Below, piece after piece: positions 12,168 through 20,813 of a stretch of DNA of 21,112 nucleotides. Both the position numbers and the translations under genes were made by a program. The DNA is taken from IMG/VR virus record IMGVR_UViG_3300048694_000935, positions 1 to 21,112 of that record. One strand, 5' to 3'. Under the pieces are notes generated by a model that made no database searches, was not told the DNA's origin, and was given only the letters and a program-made list of their open reading frames with translations. Each line of letters starts with the position of its first letter. The stretch's first letter is position 1. This DNA is from a virus.

Positions 12168-14516
12168 ATGATCACTGTGGTCAAACGCAATGGAGGCCGC
12201 GTTCCTCTAGATATCTCTAAAATTCAAAGACAAGTAGCAAATGCATGTCGAGGTATCGAAGGCGTTAGTCCTAGTATGATTGAAATTAATGCCCAAATAG
12301 AACTACACGATGGCATTAGTACAAAAACCATAGATGAATTACTATTAAAGGCTATGGTTAATTTGATCGACGAGACAGAAAATCCAGAAATACATAATGT
12401 AAATTATCAATATGTAGCTGGCCGGCAACGTGTTAGTATGCTGCGTAAAGAAGTTTATGGTACATATGCTCCTCCTAAACTCTATGACATAGTAAAGAAG
12501 AATATTGAGTTAGGAATGTATACTCCAGATCTTCTTACTTGGTATACAGAAGCAGAATGGAATATTATTGATTTATTCATCGACCATGATAAAGATCAAA
12601 ACTATACCTATGCGGCTATAGCACAACTGTGTGAAAAATATCTAGTGCAAAATCGTGCAACAGGTCAAATTTTTGAAACTCCACAAATTCGTTATGCCAT
12701 AGCAGCAGCTACAGCTTTTCATGCCGAGCCAAAAGAAACAAGATTAAAATATGTTAAAGAATATTATGAATGTGCGAGCGAGGGGCACTTTACTCTTGCT
12801 ACTCCTGTGCTTGCTGGCCTGGGCACTACAACTAAACAGTTTAGCAGTTGTGTCCTTATTAGCAGCGATGATACATTGGATTCAATATTCGCTGCCGGAG
12901 AAATGATGGCCAAATATGCTAGCAAACGAGCTGGCATTGGACTAGAGATTGGTCGTATTCGTCCACTAGGTGCTCCTATTCGTAATGGAGAAATTAAACA
13001 TACAGGAATGATCCCATTCCTTAAAAAATGGTTTGCAGATCTTCGAAGCTGTTCCCAAGGCGGGATTCGTAATGCTAGCTGTACCGTGACATTTCCAGTA
13101 TGGCATTACCAGTTCGAAGACCTCATCGTATTAAAAAATAATCAAGGCACTGAAGAAACCCGTGTGCGTCAAATGGACTATAGCGTGGTTGTAAATGCTA
13201 TGTTTTGGCGTCGTTATAAAAACGGAGAAACTATTACCTTATTTGATCCTCACGATGTTCCTGATTTGTATGAAGCATACTACAGAGACAGTAAAGAGTT
13301 TGAAAGGCTTTATCTTCAATATGAACAAGATAAGACAAAGAAGAAAAAAGTTGTATCGGCGGATGAAATATTCAAAAATGGCATACTTAAAGAACGTACT
13401 GATACTGGTCGCATCTATCTTGTATTCATCGACAACGTCATCAATCAAGGCCCGTTTGATACAACCCTTGATCCCATATATCAATCAAACCTATGCCAGG
13501 AGATATTATTACCCACTAAACCTTTCCAAAGAATTGAAGATCCTAATGGACGAATCGCTCTTTGTACTCTTGGGTCGATAAACTGGGGTGCTTTCCGTAA
13601 TCCTCAAGATATGCGTAAGGCTTGCCGTGTATTAGTCCGTAGTCTTAGCAATCTATTAAATTATCAAGATTTCTTAAGTGTTCAAAGTAAGCTAGCCAAT
13701 GAAGACTTTGAACCACTAGGTGTTGGCATTACTAACCTAGCCTACTGGCACGCTCGACGTAGTTTAAAATATGGTCAAGCAGATAGTCTAGCAGAAGTTA
13801 AACGCTGGATGGAACATCAGGCATACTATCTAACTGAAATGAGTGTTGAACTAGCACAAGAGCGTGGCGCCTGTAAGCGCAGTGACCATACTTGGTATGG
13901 ACGCGGAGTATTTCCTTGGGAAAGAAGATCTAATGGTGTTAACGAACTCGCAGATTTTACACCTAGTCTAGATTGGGAACCTTTACGGGAAAAGATGAAA
14001 CAGCATGGAATTAGAAATGGTACATTAATGGCTGTCGCTCCGGTTGAGTCTAGCAGTGTAGTTTTAAACAGTACCAATGGCATCGAAATGCCAATGGAAT
14101 TAATTTCAGTTAAAGAAAGCAAAGCAGGAAGTTTTGTACAGGTAGTGCCCGATTATAAGAGATTAAAAAATCGCTATCAATTAATGTGGGATCAAAAAGA
14201 CTGTGTTGATTATTTGAAAACCGCAGCAGTACTAGCAGTATACATTGATCAAAGTTTAAGCACCAACACCTTCTATAACCCTGCACATTTTAAGGATGCT
14301 AAGGTACCGGGCACACTAGTTGCTAAAAATCTTATGTTGGCCTATAAGTGGGGTTTGAAGACCATATACTATAGTTTGATTAACAAAGTGGGTGCAAAAG
14401 CAGGTGTTACAAATACAAATTTAGTTTCTCAACCTACTACAAGTTTTATTACCACTAACGATGCTGTAGATAAAATAGAAATCATCGACGACGATTGCGA
14501 AGCTTGTAAATTATAA
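12168..14516 (+). CDS. nrdA: Ribonucleoside-diphosphate reductase alpha subunit, class Ia-type
   Basis: 782 aa, full length. Residues 1-95 form the ATP-cone (VVKRNGGRVPLDISKIQ), the allosteric activity site. The catalytic centre is complete: Cys228 (SSCVLI), Asn441-Cys443-Glu445 (SNLCQE), Cys466 (ALCTLGS), Tyr734-Tyr735 (radical-transfer pair) and the C-terminal CEAC (777-780), which is re-reduced by glutaredoxin or thioredoxin. It reduces ribonucleoside diphosphates to deoxy forms with NrdB, in the cytoplasm. It starts a run through nrdB and the glutaredoxin gene with gaps of only a few bases. The leader has a poor ribosome binding site (AAGAAAG). No intein or intron is seen. Confidence 0.97.
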   Translation: MITVVKRNGGRVPLDISKIQRQVANACRGIEGVSPSMIEINAQIELHDGISTKTIDELLLKAMVNLIDETENPEIHNVNYQYVAGRQRVSMLRKEVYGTYAPPKLYDIVKKNIELGMYTPDLLTWYTEAEWNIIDLFIDHDKDQNYTYAAIAQLCEKYLVQNRATGQIFETPQIRYAIAAATAFHAEPKETRLKYVKEYYECASEGHFTLATPVLAGLGTTTKQFSSCVLISSDDTLDSIFAAGEMMAKYASKRAGIGLEIGRIRPLGAPIRNGEIKHTGMIPFLKKWFADLRSCSQGGIRNASCTVTFPVWHYQFEDLIVLKNNQGTEETRVRQMDYSVVVNAMFWRRYKNGETITLFDPHDVPDLYEAYYRDSKEFERLYLQYEQDKTKKKKVVSADEIFKNGILKERTDTGRIYLVFIDNVINQGPFDTTLDPIYQSNLCQEILLPTKPFQRIEDPNGRIALCTLGSINWGAFRNPQDMRKACRVLVRSLSNLLNYQDFLSVQSKLANEDFEPLGVGITNLAYWHARRSLKYGQADSLAEVKRWMEHQAYYLTEMSVELAQERGACKRSDHTWYGRGVFPWERRSNGVNELADFTPSLDWEPLREKMKQHGIRNGTLMAVAPVESSSVVLNSTNGIEMPMELISVKESKAGSFVQVVPDYKRLKNRYQLMWDQKDCVDYLKTAAVLAVYIDQSLSTNTFYNPAHFKDAKVPGTLVAKNLMLAYKWGLKTIYYSLINKVGAKAGVTNTNLVSQPTTSFITTNDAVDKIEIIDDDCEACKL

Positions 14517-14524
14517 GGTGTAAA

Positions 14525-15292
14525 ATGAAAATAGCGATTTATGGTGATAGTTTCGGTGTATCGCCCTCAGTAAAAAGGAAAGATCCGTGGTATAATATTT
14601 TAGCAGATATGTTCGATGCGGATGTTAAAAGTTTCGCACATCCGGGCAGCTCAAATTTTTATAATTACAATAATTTTTTAAAATATAATCAAGATTTCGA
14701 TTTAAATATTTTTATCCATACATCTTCTTTAAAATACCCAGTGCCTGTTAAGTTAAGCAATATAAACGGTAAAAGTTTTGAAAATATGTGGCCCAGTAGT
14801 CTTTCGGCAGTAGAATTTTATAGAGACGAATGGTTTGAAGGTCCGATGGATCAAATGTCAAAAGAATTTCTAAATCAGTTGGCTGCATGGTATATTGTAT
14901 CAGATGACAGCTTTATGTCATTGACCGTGGAACTTATGATGAATGATATGGAATCTCGTAGGCCAAATACAATTTTTCTTGCCAGTTTTCCATACAATTC
15001 TACTTGGGAAAACAATCCGTATTACAATACTACTAAAAGAAATAGAACAGAAAAATTAGGTATAAGGTTTATTGATTTCGTTAGGTCCCAGTCACGTGGA
15101 TTAGGTATACAAGGCGAAGAACACACTTGGCAAGAAAATCTTGAAATTATGTCTTGTCATTTTACTCCTGAAACTAATGCGTTATTTGCACAAGCGGTAA
15201 AGAATTTCATCGATACTGGTAAATTGACTCCACCTCCGGATAAAATTGATCATTTGTACGGAGTAGAATACTATTTTATAAAATCAAAATAA
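14525..15292 (+). CDS. SGNH-hydrolase-like protein, copy 1
   Basis: 255 aa. [14 protein letters not shown] carries the GDS block I with nucleophile Ser9. [12 protein letters not shown] (38-49) is a block II-like region, and FIHTSS (63-68) sits where block III would fall. [15 protein letters not shown] holds the likely catalytic His212, but the Asp three residues before it, usual in SGNH block V, is not present (IMSCH instead). That loss or change makes activity uncertain. AAGGTG lies before the ATG. The second copy (16523) shares the GDSF start, HP.(T/S)S.FY, DLNIF and CHFT.ETN..FA, so the two are paralogs. They flank the isocitrate lyase gene. Substrate unknown; such enzymes are usually esterases, lipases or acyl-carbohydrate deacetylases. 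Confidence 0.75.
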   Translation: MKIAIYGDSFGVSPSVKRKDPWYNILADMFDADVKSFAHPGSSNFYNYNNFLKYNQDFDLNIFIHTSSLKYPVPVKLSNINGKSFENMWPSSLSAVEFYRDEWFEGPMDQMSKEFLNQLAAWYIVSDDSFMSLTVELMMNDMESRRPNTIFLASFPYNSTWENNPYYNTTKRNRTEKLGIRFIDFVRSQSRGLGIQGEEHTWQENLEIMSCHFTPETNALFAQAVKNFIDTGKLTPPPDKIDHLYGVEYYFIKSK

Positions 15293-15302
15293 AAGGAAAA
15301 AA

Positions 15303-16520
15303 ATGAAAAAGAGAAATTACACACTGGACACAGTAAGAAGGCTACAAGGTAGCGTACAGATTGAACACACACTGGCAAAGCGAGGAGCACATAAACTACG
15401 TGAACTACTTGAAAAAGAACCATATGTCGCCACCCTGGGTGCTTACAATGGACAAATGGCAGTACAACACGCTAAGGCAGGGTTGAAGGCAATTTATCTA
15501 AGCGGTTGGCAAGTTGCCGGTGCCAATAATACAGCAAATCAAACCTATCCTGATCAAAGCTTATATCCTGTTGACAGCGTACCACGTGTTGTTAAAGGTA
15601 TTAATAATGCTTTCCGCCGTGCTGATCAAATCCAATATAGCGAAGGTACTCCAATCGGAGAACATCCGTTAGATTATTTCTTACCAATCGTGGCAGATGC
15701 CGAAGCAGGTTTTGGTGGTGCACTAAATGCCTATGAGCTTATGTATCATATGATTGAAGCTGGTGCTGCTGGTGTTCATTTTGAAGATCAACTTGCTAGT
15801 GAAAAGAAATGCGGTCACTTGGGTGGTAAGGTTCTTGTCCCTACTAGTCAAATGATCCGTACATTGAACGCTGCACGACTAGCCGCAGATGTAGCCGGTG
15901 TTGACACAGTTATCATGGCACGTACAGATGCTGAAGCAGCAACATTAATTACCAGCAACCACGATCCACTAGATAAGGATTTTGTTATCGATGAGCGAAC
16001 TGAAGAAGGTTTTTACAAATTTAAAAATGGCCTTGAGGCTTGTATTGCAAGAGGTCTTGCTTATGCCCCTTACGCTGATCTCCTTTGGTTTGAAACTAGC
16101 ACACCTGATCTCGCACAGGCTAAGAAATTCGCAGATTCTATCCATGCTGAGTTTCCGGACCAAATGCTTGCTTATAATTGCAGTCCTAGCTTTAATTGGC
16201 GCAAGTATCTTAGTAGAGAAGAATGTGTAGCATATCAAAGTGAATTAGCCAAATTAGGTTACAAGTTCCAATTCATTACATTGGCAGGATTCCATAGTGT
16301 AAACTTAGCAACATTTAGTCTTGCTGAGGCTTATGCTAAAGAAGGTATGGGAGCATATAGTGATTTGCAACAATTAGAATTTGCTGCCGAATCTCGTGGA
16401 TTCACAACAGTTAAACATCAACGTGAAGTAGGTGTTGGCTATTTTGATTTAATCAGTGAAGCAGTTGGTGCAGTAAGCACTGTGGCTAATAAGACAAGCA
16501 CAGAACACGATCAATTTTAA
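15303..16520 (+). CDS. aceA: Isocitrate lyase
   Basis: 405 aa. It aligns from [10 protein letters not shown] through to the C-terminal STEHDQF, the counterpart of the STEESQF end of E. coli AceA (434 aa), with a shorter N-terminus. Active-site features are all present: KKCGH (168-172, catalytic Cys170), ADAEAGFGG (131-139, metal-binding Asp), ARTDA (206-210), ETSTPD (264-269), NCSPSFNW (292-299) and TLAG (326-329). It splits isocitrate into glyoxylate and succinate, the first step of the glyoxylate shunt. AAGGA precedes the ATG at good distance. Codon use does not stand out from neighbours, suggesting long residence in phage genomes. No malate synthase or phosphoenolpyruvate gene is seen, so glyoxylate would rely on host enzymes. 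Identity is certain; benefit to the phage is inferred. Confidence 0.96.
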   Translation: MKKRNYTLDTVRRLQGSVQIEHTLAKRGAHKLRELLEKEPYVATLGAYNGQMAVQHAKAGLKAIYLSGWQVAGANNTANQTYPDQSLYPVDSVPRVVKGINNAFRRADQIQYSEGTPIGEHPLDYFLPIVADAEAGFGGALNAYELMYHMIEAGAAGVHFEDQLASEKKCGHLGGKVLVPTSQMIRTLNAARLAADVAGVDTVIMARTDAEAATLITSNHDPLDKDFVIDERTEEGFYKFKNGLEACIARGLAYAPYADLLWFETSTPDLAQAKKFADSIHAEFPDQMLAYNCSPSFNWRKYLSREECVAYQSELAKLGYKFQFITLAGFHSVNLATFSLAEAYAKEGMGAYSDLQQLEFAAESRGFTTVKHQREVGVGYFDLISEAVGAVSTVANKTSTEHDQF

Positions 16521-16522
16521 TT

Positions 16523-17158
16523 ATGAAATTAGGAATTTACGGTGATAGTTTTGCTACTGGATCCGCATTTATAGAAAATTGGTATGACCACCTTGCAAAA
16601 ATGCTAGGAGGATCTGCCACATCCTATGGGCATCCGGCTACCAGTACATTCTATAGTTTTGAAATTTTTAAGGAAAAATATAAAAAGTACGATCTAAATA
16701 TTTTTTTAGTTACACATAACGATAAAAATTTATCTAAGAGAGATGTAACTGTGTTAAATGACCTTAGGTCTTGGTTCTTATCTTCAGACGAATCGTTTTT
16801 AAAAGTTGCACAAGATCTAATTGTAGACGAAATTAGACGACTTTGTCCTGATGTTATTTTAATACCTTGCTGGTCTAAAGATAGTTCAATGTCTACTTCA
16901 AAACACGCTGAATTAAATATAAAAGAAACAGGAAATTGCGAAACATTTTTTCATCGACAACTTGAATGGTTTGGGATCTATGATTTGCCGAGCCTTCAAG
17001 AAAACCCAAAGAAAGTTGGTTGCCATTTCACAGTAGAAACAAATAAAGCTTTTGCTGAATGTGTATACAATTTAATAAAATATAATACATCTTTTGAATG
17101 CCCGGCCACTATTCCTCATCGTCAAAATTTTGATTTCTATTTTAAAAAAATAATATGA
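16523..17158 (+). CDS. SGNH-hydrolase-like protein, copy 2
   Basis: 211 aa, a shorter paralog of the gene at 14525. MKLGIYGDSFATGSAF gives Ser9 in the GDS block. GHPATSTFYSF, DLNIFLVTHND, then GCHFTVETNKAFAECV with likely catalytic His168 follow the same order. As in copy 1, the residue three before the His is not Asp. Copy 1 has an extra segment of about 45 residues in the middle. There is no ribosome binding site; the ATG comes two bases after the isocitrate lyase stop. Its TGA overlaps the nrdB ATG (ATGA), so nrdB translation depends on this gene. The arrangement places one copy on each side of aceA. Confidence 0.75.
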   Translation: MKLGIYGDSFATGSAFIENWYDHLAKMLGGSATSYGHPATSTFYSFEIFKEKYKKYDLNIFLVTHNDKNLSKRDVTVLNDLRSWFLSSDESFLKVAQDLIVDEIRRLCPDVILIPCWSKDSSMSTSKHAELNIKETGNCETFFHRQLEWFGIYDLPSLQENPKKVGCHFTVETNKAFAECVYNLIKYNTSFECPATIPHRQNFDFYFKKII

Positions 17159-18255
17159 GTAAAGCACAATACGATTTTAGTAAACCAACGAACTACCTTA
17201 AACGTAGAATGTTCTTGGATCCGGAAGGACCAGTCACGGTTCAACGTTTTGAAGAAGTTAAATATCCTAAACTTCAAAAGTTTGAAGAACTAGCACGGGG
17301 GTTCTTTTGGGTACCTGAGGAGATTAGTCTTACTAAAGATAAGATGGATCATAAGGAAGCCAGTGACGCTGTTAAGCATATCTTTACCAGCAATCTTCTA
17401 CGGCAAACAGCCTTAGATAGTATTCAAGGTCGGGCACCGTTTCAAGTATTCGGACCAGTTATTAGTATTCCTGAATTGGAAGCACTAACATTGACTTGGA
17501 GCTTTTTTGAAACCAGTATTCATAGTAAAAGTTATAGCCATATTATAAGGAATGTGTATGGAGTTCCTAAAGAAGAATTTAACAAAATTCACGATACTGC
17601 TGAAATTGCAGGAATGGCTGCAAATATTGGTCGATACTACGAAGACTTACATATGCTTAATTGTAGAAAAGAGTTGGGCGAAGAAATTTCGGTCCACGAT
17701 CACAAACGAGCAATTTGGCTTGCATTACACGCCTCCTATGCACTCGAGGCGTTACGCTTCATGGTGTCTTTTGCCACATCATTGGCTATGGTAGAAAATA
17801 AAATCTATATCGGAAATGGAAATATTATTAGTCTGATACTGCAAGATGAAATCCTACACTCTGAATGGACTGCTTGGCTAATTAATAATCTTATTAAAGA
17901 CGATCCAGATTTTATTTCCATTGAACAAGAATGTAAGGAAGAAGTATATTCTATGTATACGTCTGTAATTGAAGAAGAAAAAGCCTGGGCAGATTATCTT
18001 TTTAGAAAAGGTGTGGTTATTGGTCTTAATGCAAATATCCTTAAAGATTTTGTAGATTATACTGCTTTTACCAAGCTAAAAGATATTGGAATTAAATACC
18101 TGGCAGAACATCCAAAAACTACACCTATACCTTGGTTTAATAAACACGTTAATATTAATAAGAAACAAACAGCATTACAGGAAAATGAAAGTACAAATTA
18201 TGTTATCGGTGTAATGTCAGAACAGGTAGACAACGAAGAGCTACCAGATCTCTAA
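17155..18255 (+). CDS. nrdB: Ribonucleoside-diphosphate reductase beta subunit, class I
   Basis: 366 aa. It provides the radical for NrdA. Metal ligands and radical Tyr are placed as Asp88, Glu119, His123, Tyr127, Glu198, Glu232 and His235, compared with Asp84, Glu115, His118, Tyr122, Glu204, Glu238 and His241 in E. coli NrdB. One residue is inserted between the second and third ligands: ETSIH here, ETIH in E. coli. The C-terminus (VDNEELPDL) is the acidic tail that binds the alpha subunit. The ATG overlaps the stop of the preceding SGNH-like gene and there is no separate ribosome binding site. Class I enzymes need oxygen, agreeing with an aerobic host. Confidence 0.95.
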   Translation: MSKAQYDFSKPTNYLKRRMFLDPEGPVTVQRFEEVKYPKLQKFEELARGFFWVPEEISLTKDKMDHKEASDAVKHIFTSNLLRQTALDSIQGRAPFQVFGPVISIPELEALTLTWSFFETSIHSKSYSHIIRNVYGVPKEEFNKIHDTAEIAGMAANIGRYYEDLHMLNCRKELGEEISVHDHKRAIWLALHASYALEALRFMVSFATSLAMVENKIYIGNGNIISLILQDEILHSEWTAWLINNLIKDDPDFISIEQECKEEVYSMYTSVIEEEKAWADYLFRKGVVIGLNANILKDFVDYTAFTKLKDIGIKYLAEHPKTTPIPWFNKHVNINKKQTALQENESTNYVIGVMSEQVDNEELPDL

Positions 18256-18264
18256 GGAGCTATC

Positions 18265-18378
18265 ATGGCAAGAAAAACATCAACAAGCCCAAGACCTAAA
18301 AGTATCAATGAAATGGCAAAACGTGCTGCCAAAAAATATGTTAGTAAACGAACAGCATCACCTAAAAGGAGAAAATAA
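18265..18378 (+). CDS. 37-aa highly basic small protein
   Basis: A short gene between nrdB and the glutaredoxin gene. It has AAGGAG six bases before its ATG and ends directly at the ATG of the next gene. The product, MARKTSTSPRPKSINEMAKR to RTASPKRRK, has about 13 Lys/Arg in 37 residues and a short helix in the middle (NEMAKRAAKKYV). It could bind nucleic acid, but no family is recognised. The good ribosome binding site and perfect packing make it a likely real gene. Confidence 0.65.
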   Translation: MARKTSTSPRPKSINEMAKRAAKKYVSKRTASPKRRK

Positions 18379-18606
18379 ATGCAAGCTATAGTATGGAGTA
18401 AATATCACTGCCCTTATTGCGACCAAGCTAAAATGTTACTTCAACAGCGAGGAATCGAATTCGAAGAACGTAAAATCGGTGATGGGTACACTAGGGAAGA
18501 ATTACTCGAAGCAGTACCCACTGCTAGAACAGTACCACAGATTTTTCTAGACGGAAAACTAATCGGTGGATTCACTGAATTAAAGGAATACTTCAATGGA
18601 AAATAA
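18379..18606 (+). CDS. nrdC: Glutaredoxin (NrdC-like)
   Basis: 75 aa, the small dithiol glutaredoxin size. The redox motif is CPYC (Cys11, Cys14). The cis-proline is Pro53 in TVPQIF, and Gly63-Gly64 in LIGGF binds the glutathione tail. This would re-reduce NrdA's C-terminal cysteine pair during deoxynucleotide synthesis, matching its place in the nrd operon. AAGGAG precedes the ATG within the end of the 37-aa gene. Its last codons overlap the next gene by 11 bases. The symbol follows the T4 name for the ribonucleotide-reductase-linked redoxin. Confidence 0.93.
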   Translation: MQAIVWSKYHCPYCDQAKMLLQQRGIEFEERKIGDGYTREELLEAVPTARTVPQIFLDGKLIGGFTELKEYFNGK

Positions 18607-19003
18607 CGAAGAAGAGACCGTTGATGCAAATTCTTTGAAATATGATTATTCAACCGCTTATGGCGCCAAAGGTTCTTTAACTATAGGTTCGTATGGTTCT
18701 ATGGCACCGACCTATGGTAATATAACTATTAACAGTAATAATTCTGGCCCATATGTTTACTCAGCGGCTCCAACAATTTACACTACAAACAATACAGGTA
18801 ATAGTCTTCATGTTAAAGGGCCTGCAGAGTTTGAAGGTGATATCATGGTCAAAGGTCGCAGCCTAGAAAAAATGTTTCAAAAGATTGAAGATAGGTTAGC
18901 TATATTACAGGAACCTGATCCTGAAAAATTAGAAAAATTTGCTGCCCTTAAAAAGGCCTACGAACATTACAAAACATTAGAAAGATTAATTGGCGAGGAC
19001 TAA
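18596..19003 (+). CDS. Phage protein of unknown function, virion-type
   Basis: 135 aa, overlapping the glutaredoxin gene by 11 bases. The N-terminal half (about 15-72) is Tyr/Ser/Thr/Asn/Gly-rich with regular beta-type alternation (GSLTIGSYGSM, GNITINSNNSG). Then comes LHVKGPAEFEGDIMVKGRSL (about 72-91), a strand-turn-strand, and a charged helix MFQKIEDRLAIL to ERLIGED. This combination of a beta-rich head and a helical coiled end resembles small trimeric structural proteins. I recall similar 'HVKG.AEFEGD..VKGKSL..M' proteins in T4-like phages without certain roles. Confidence 0.7.
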   Translation: MENNEEETVDANSLKYDYSTAYGAKGSLTIGSYGSMAPTYGNITINSNNSGPYVYSAAPTIYTTNNTGNSLHVKGPAEFEGDIMVKGRSLEKMFQKIEDRLAILQEPDPEKLEKFAALKKAYEHYKTLERLIGED

Positions 19004-19488
19004 TGGATAAGCCAAACTCTGCCAAGGGTAGAGATAGTTATGATTCGACCTCTACCGGTGAGGTAATTGCGTTTTTTAATAAAAACATTACTCCATACGC
19101 AACAGAGGCTGGAGGATTTAAATTCGATCTAGTTCCAGTTGAGCGTCAAAAGGACATAATGCTCAATGTGGCAAGAATGCACGCTCAACAGGAATACGAT
19201 AGGATAATGCAATTAGTTGCTGTATTACAACGGCAGGCGGAACAAATAAAAAGAAGATTGGAAATTACAGATGCTGTGCATTCGGCAAAATATGATTTCC
19301 AATTATATCACGGACAAATCTATTGGCTTGCATTTGATACTAAAAAACAGTATACTATACTGGCACATCACGGACCAAATGAATGGTATACTGGTGCACC
19401 CGAATGGTATCAATATATCTGCAGGGTTAAGTGGTTAGGTGACCACACTTGGATAGAAGTAGACGAAGAGGGAAATAATGTTAATTGA
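19003..19488 (+). CDS. DUF2452-like protein
   Basis: 161 aa. The C-terminal half, YDFQLYHGQIYWLAFDTKKQ (97-116), GPNEWYTGAPEWYQYI (124-139) and VKWLGDHTWIEVDEE (142-156), resembles DUF2452 as I recall it: a short strand with Tyr/His, a 'P.EW....P..' turn, and an 'L.D.TW' end. The N-terminal half has a helix (ERQKDIMLNVARMHAQQEYD) and a heptad-like stretch up to RRLEIT. Function is unknown. Its ATG overlaps the previous stop by one base. Assignment to DUF2452 is from memory of the pattern, so moderate. Confidence 0.6.
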   Translation: MDKPNSAKGRDSYDSTSTGEVIAFFNKNITPYATEAGGFKFDLVPVERQKDIMLNVARMHAQQEYDRIMQLVAVLQRQAEQIKRRLEITDAVHSAKYDFQLYHGQIYWLAFDTKKQYTILAHHGPNEWYTGAPEWYQYICRVKWLGDHTWIEVDEEGNNVN

Positions 19489-19765
19489 TAAAGGATTTTC
19501 AAGCGGAGATATCGTTAGCTTAAAACTAACTAACGGTGATGAGCTGATCGCTAGATTTGAAAGCGAAACCGCAGAAGAAGTTAAAATTGTAAAGCCATTA
19601 GCTATTACGATTGGTGCACAGGGCCTAGGAATGATGCCTTGGATGTTTTTAGGTGACAAAGATACTATCACACTTAAAAAACAGCATATTTTCACAATGA
19701 TGACTAGCAAAAAAGATGCGGCCAATCAGTATATGCAGGGCACAACAGGTATTTCTTTACTATAA
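19478..19765 (+). CDS. Small beta-barrel-like phage protein of unknown function
   Basis: 95 aa, overlapping the DUF2452-like gene by 11 bases. FSSGDIVSLKLTNGDELIARF (about 7-27) has the shape of an Sm-like first motif (strand, 'NG.E' turn, strand). It is followed by EEVKIVKPLAITIG, GLGMMPWMF, then a strand (TITLKKQHIFTMM) and a helix AANQYMQGTTG. I recall this protein in several T4-like marine phages. An Sm-fold or RNA-binding role is possible but not shown. It ends the operon-like run, with a late promoter at its stop. Confidence 0.7.
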   Translation: MLIDKGFSSGDIVSLKLTNGDELIARFESETAEEVKIVKPLAITIGAQGLGMMPWMFLGDKDTITLKKQHIFTMMTSKKDAANQYMQGTTGISLL

Positions 19766-19768
19766 ATA
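19761..19768 (+). promoter_or_regulatory. T4-type late promoter before the 247-aa virion gene
   Basis: Perfect TATAAATA overlapping the previous stop codon. The start near 19774 leaves a 16-base leader with AAGGAG before ATG 19790. Confidence 0.65.
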
Positions 19769-19789
19769 TTTTAGAGCCAAGGAGATATT

Positions 19790-20533
19790 ATGCCAACTGA
19801 TCCATTAGTAGCCGGCGCAATTAAAGAACAAACAGCCATGCAATTGGCCCAGTTCACTAAAGAACTGGCCACAATGGGGGAACTTGCAGTAATAGCAGGT
19901 ATATTAGATGCCAGCATAGGCGCAACTTCCTATGCTACTCCGGGTTCTGTTAGAACTTCTTTAGATAATCTTGTTACGAAAATGGCAGATATTGACGCTA
20001 CGTTAGACAAGATAGTTACTAATCAGTCGGCTTTAGAGAGTCAGTTGAAAGAAATGGCATTTGCCTTACAGGCCCAAACAAATGCCGCTACACAGCAGAC
20101 TTACTTGCAGTCAGTAGCACTTATGGATCAATTAGAAAACAATGCTATTACACAGGCCGAAACTCGAGCAGCATTAGAAAGAAATGGTATCGAACCGCAA
20201 CCTGCTGTTGATGTTAAGACCTTGGTTAAGAAAAGTGTTAGCAATGCTGGCATAATGAAAACTACAACAGAATTTAGCTCAGCAGTATCAAATACAGTTA
20301 ATGGTATTATTGATTCTACTCTAAATTGGATTAAAACTTCGGGCCCGGTTGTTTATGCGCAAGATGCTATAAAACAAACTTTTGAAAATGTAGCTATTTT
20401 TAAAACAGTCAAAGCTGCATTTAATCCTACCTCTGTAAATAACGCTGCAATCAAAGCTAAAAATAATCTTGCTATCAGTGCAAAATTACCTGCTGCTGGT
20501 CCAGCAGCTACGCCAGATCCAACTGCTTATTAA
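19790..20533 (+). CDS. Probable virion structural protein, unknown family
   Basis: 247 aa with AAGGAG and a late promoter upstream. The first 150 residues are mostly helical with coiled-coil character (IKEQTAMQLAQFTKELATM, LDNLVTKMADIDATLDKIV, QLKEMAFALQAQT). The rest has Ser/Thr/Asn-rich parts (TTTEFSSAVSNTVNGIIDST) and an Ala/Pro-rich end. It has no Cys and no enzymatic motif. It is coupled to the PAAR spike-tip gene one base after its stop, so a baseplate or tail role is plausible. Confidence 0.65.
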   Translation: MPTDPLVAGAIKEQTAMQLAQFTKELATMGELAVIAGILDASIGATSYATPGSVRTSLDNLVTKMADIDATLDKIVTNQSALESQLKEMAFALQAQTNAATQQTYLQSVALMDQLENNAITQAETRAALERNGIEPQPAVDVKTLVKKSVSNAGIMKTTTEFSSAVSNTVNGIIDSTLNWIKTSGPVVYAQDAIKQTFENVAIFKTVKAAFNPTSVNNAAIKAKNNLAISAKLPAAGPAATPDPTAY

Positions 20534-20534
20534 A

Positions 20535-20795
20535 ATGGCTGAACGTAAAGTTGCTAGAGTAGAATTGGATAGAGCAAAAGCACCTATCATCTCAGGTGCA
20601 ACTACGGTATTCACAAATAATAAATCGACAGCATTTAGCGGTAGTGTAACAGCTAAGGGTGAAGTAGTTATTCAAGGATATGTGCCTAGCGTATTTGTAG
20701 AAGGCAAACCTATCGCACGAGCCGGTGATATGACATCATCTGGTATTCCAATTCAAACCGGTTCTCAAAATGTTTTTGCAGGAGATCGACAATGA
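20535..20795 (+). CDS. PAAR-domain spike tip protein (gp5.4-like)
   Basis: 86 aa from ATG 20535. The PAAR pattern is visible: PIISGATTVFTNNKSTAFSG (17-36), VVIQGYVPSVFVEGKPIARAGD (44-65), GIPIQTGSQNVFAGD (70-84). 'V.GKPIAR.GD' followed by a 'G.PI.TGS..VF.G' repeat is the signature of phage PAAR tips. PAAR proteins form the sharp cone at the end of the central spike that pierces the outer membrane, like gp5.4 of T4. It starts one base after the preceding stop. His ligands for metal are not evident in this copy, unlike many PAAR tips. Confidence 0.85.
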   Translation: MAERKVARVELDRAKAPIISGATTVFTNNKSTAFSGSVTAKGEVVIQGYVPSVFVEGKPIARAGDMTSSGIPIQTGSQNVFAGDRQ

Positions 20796-20813
20796 TTTTG
20801 GTAAAACTTTCGG

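Noticed and set aside
13195-13581. 128-codon + frame inside nrdA
   Set aside because: nrdA motifs run unbroken through the region in the main frame, so this is an overlapping shadow.
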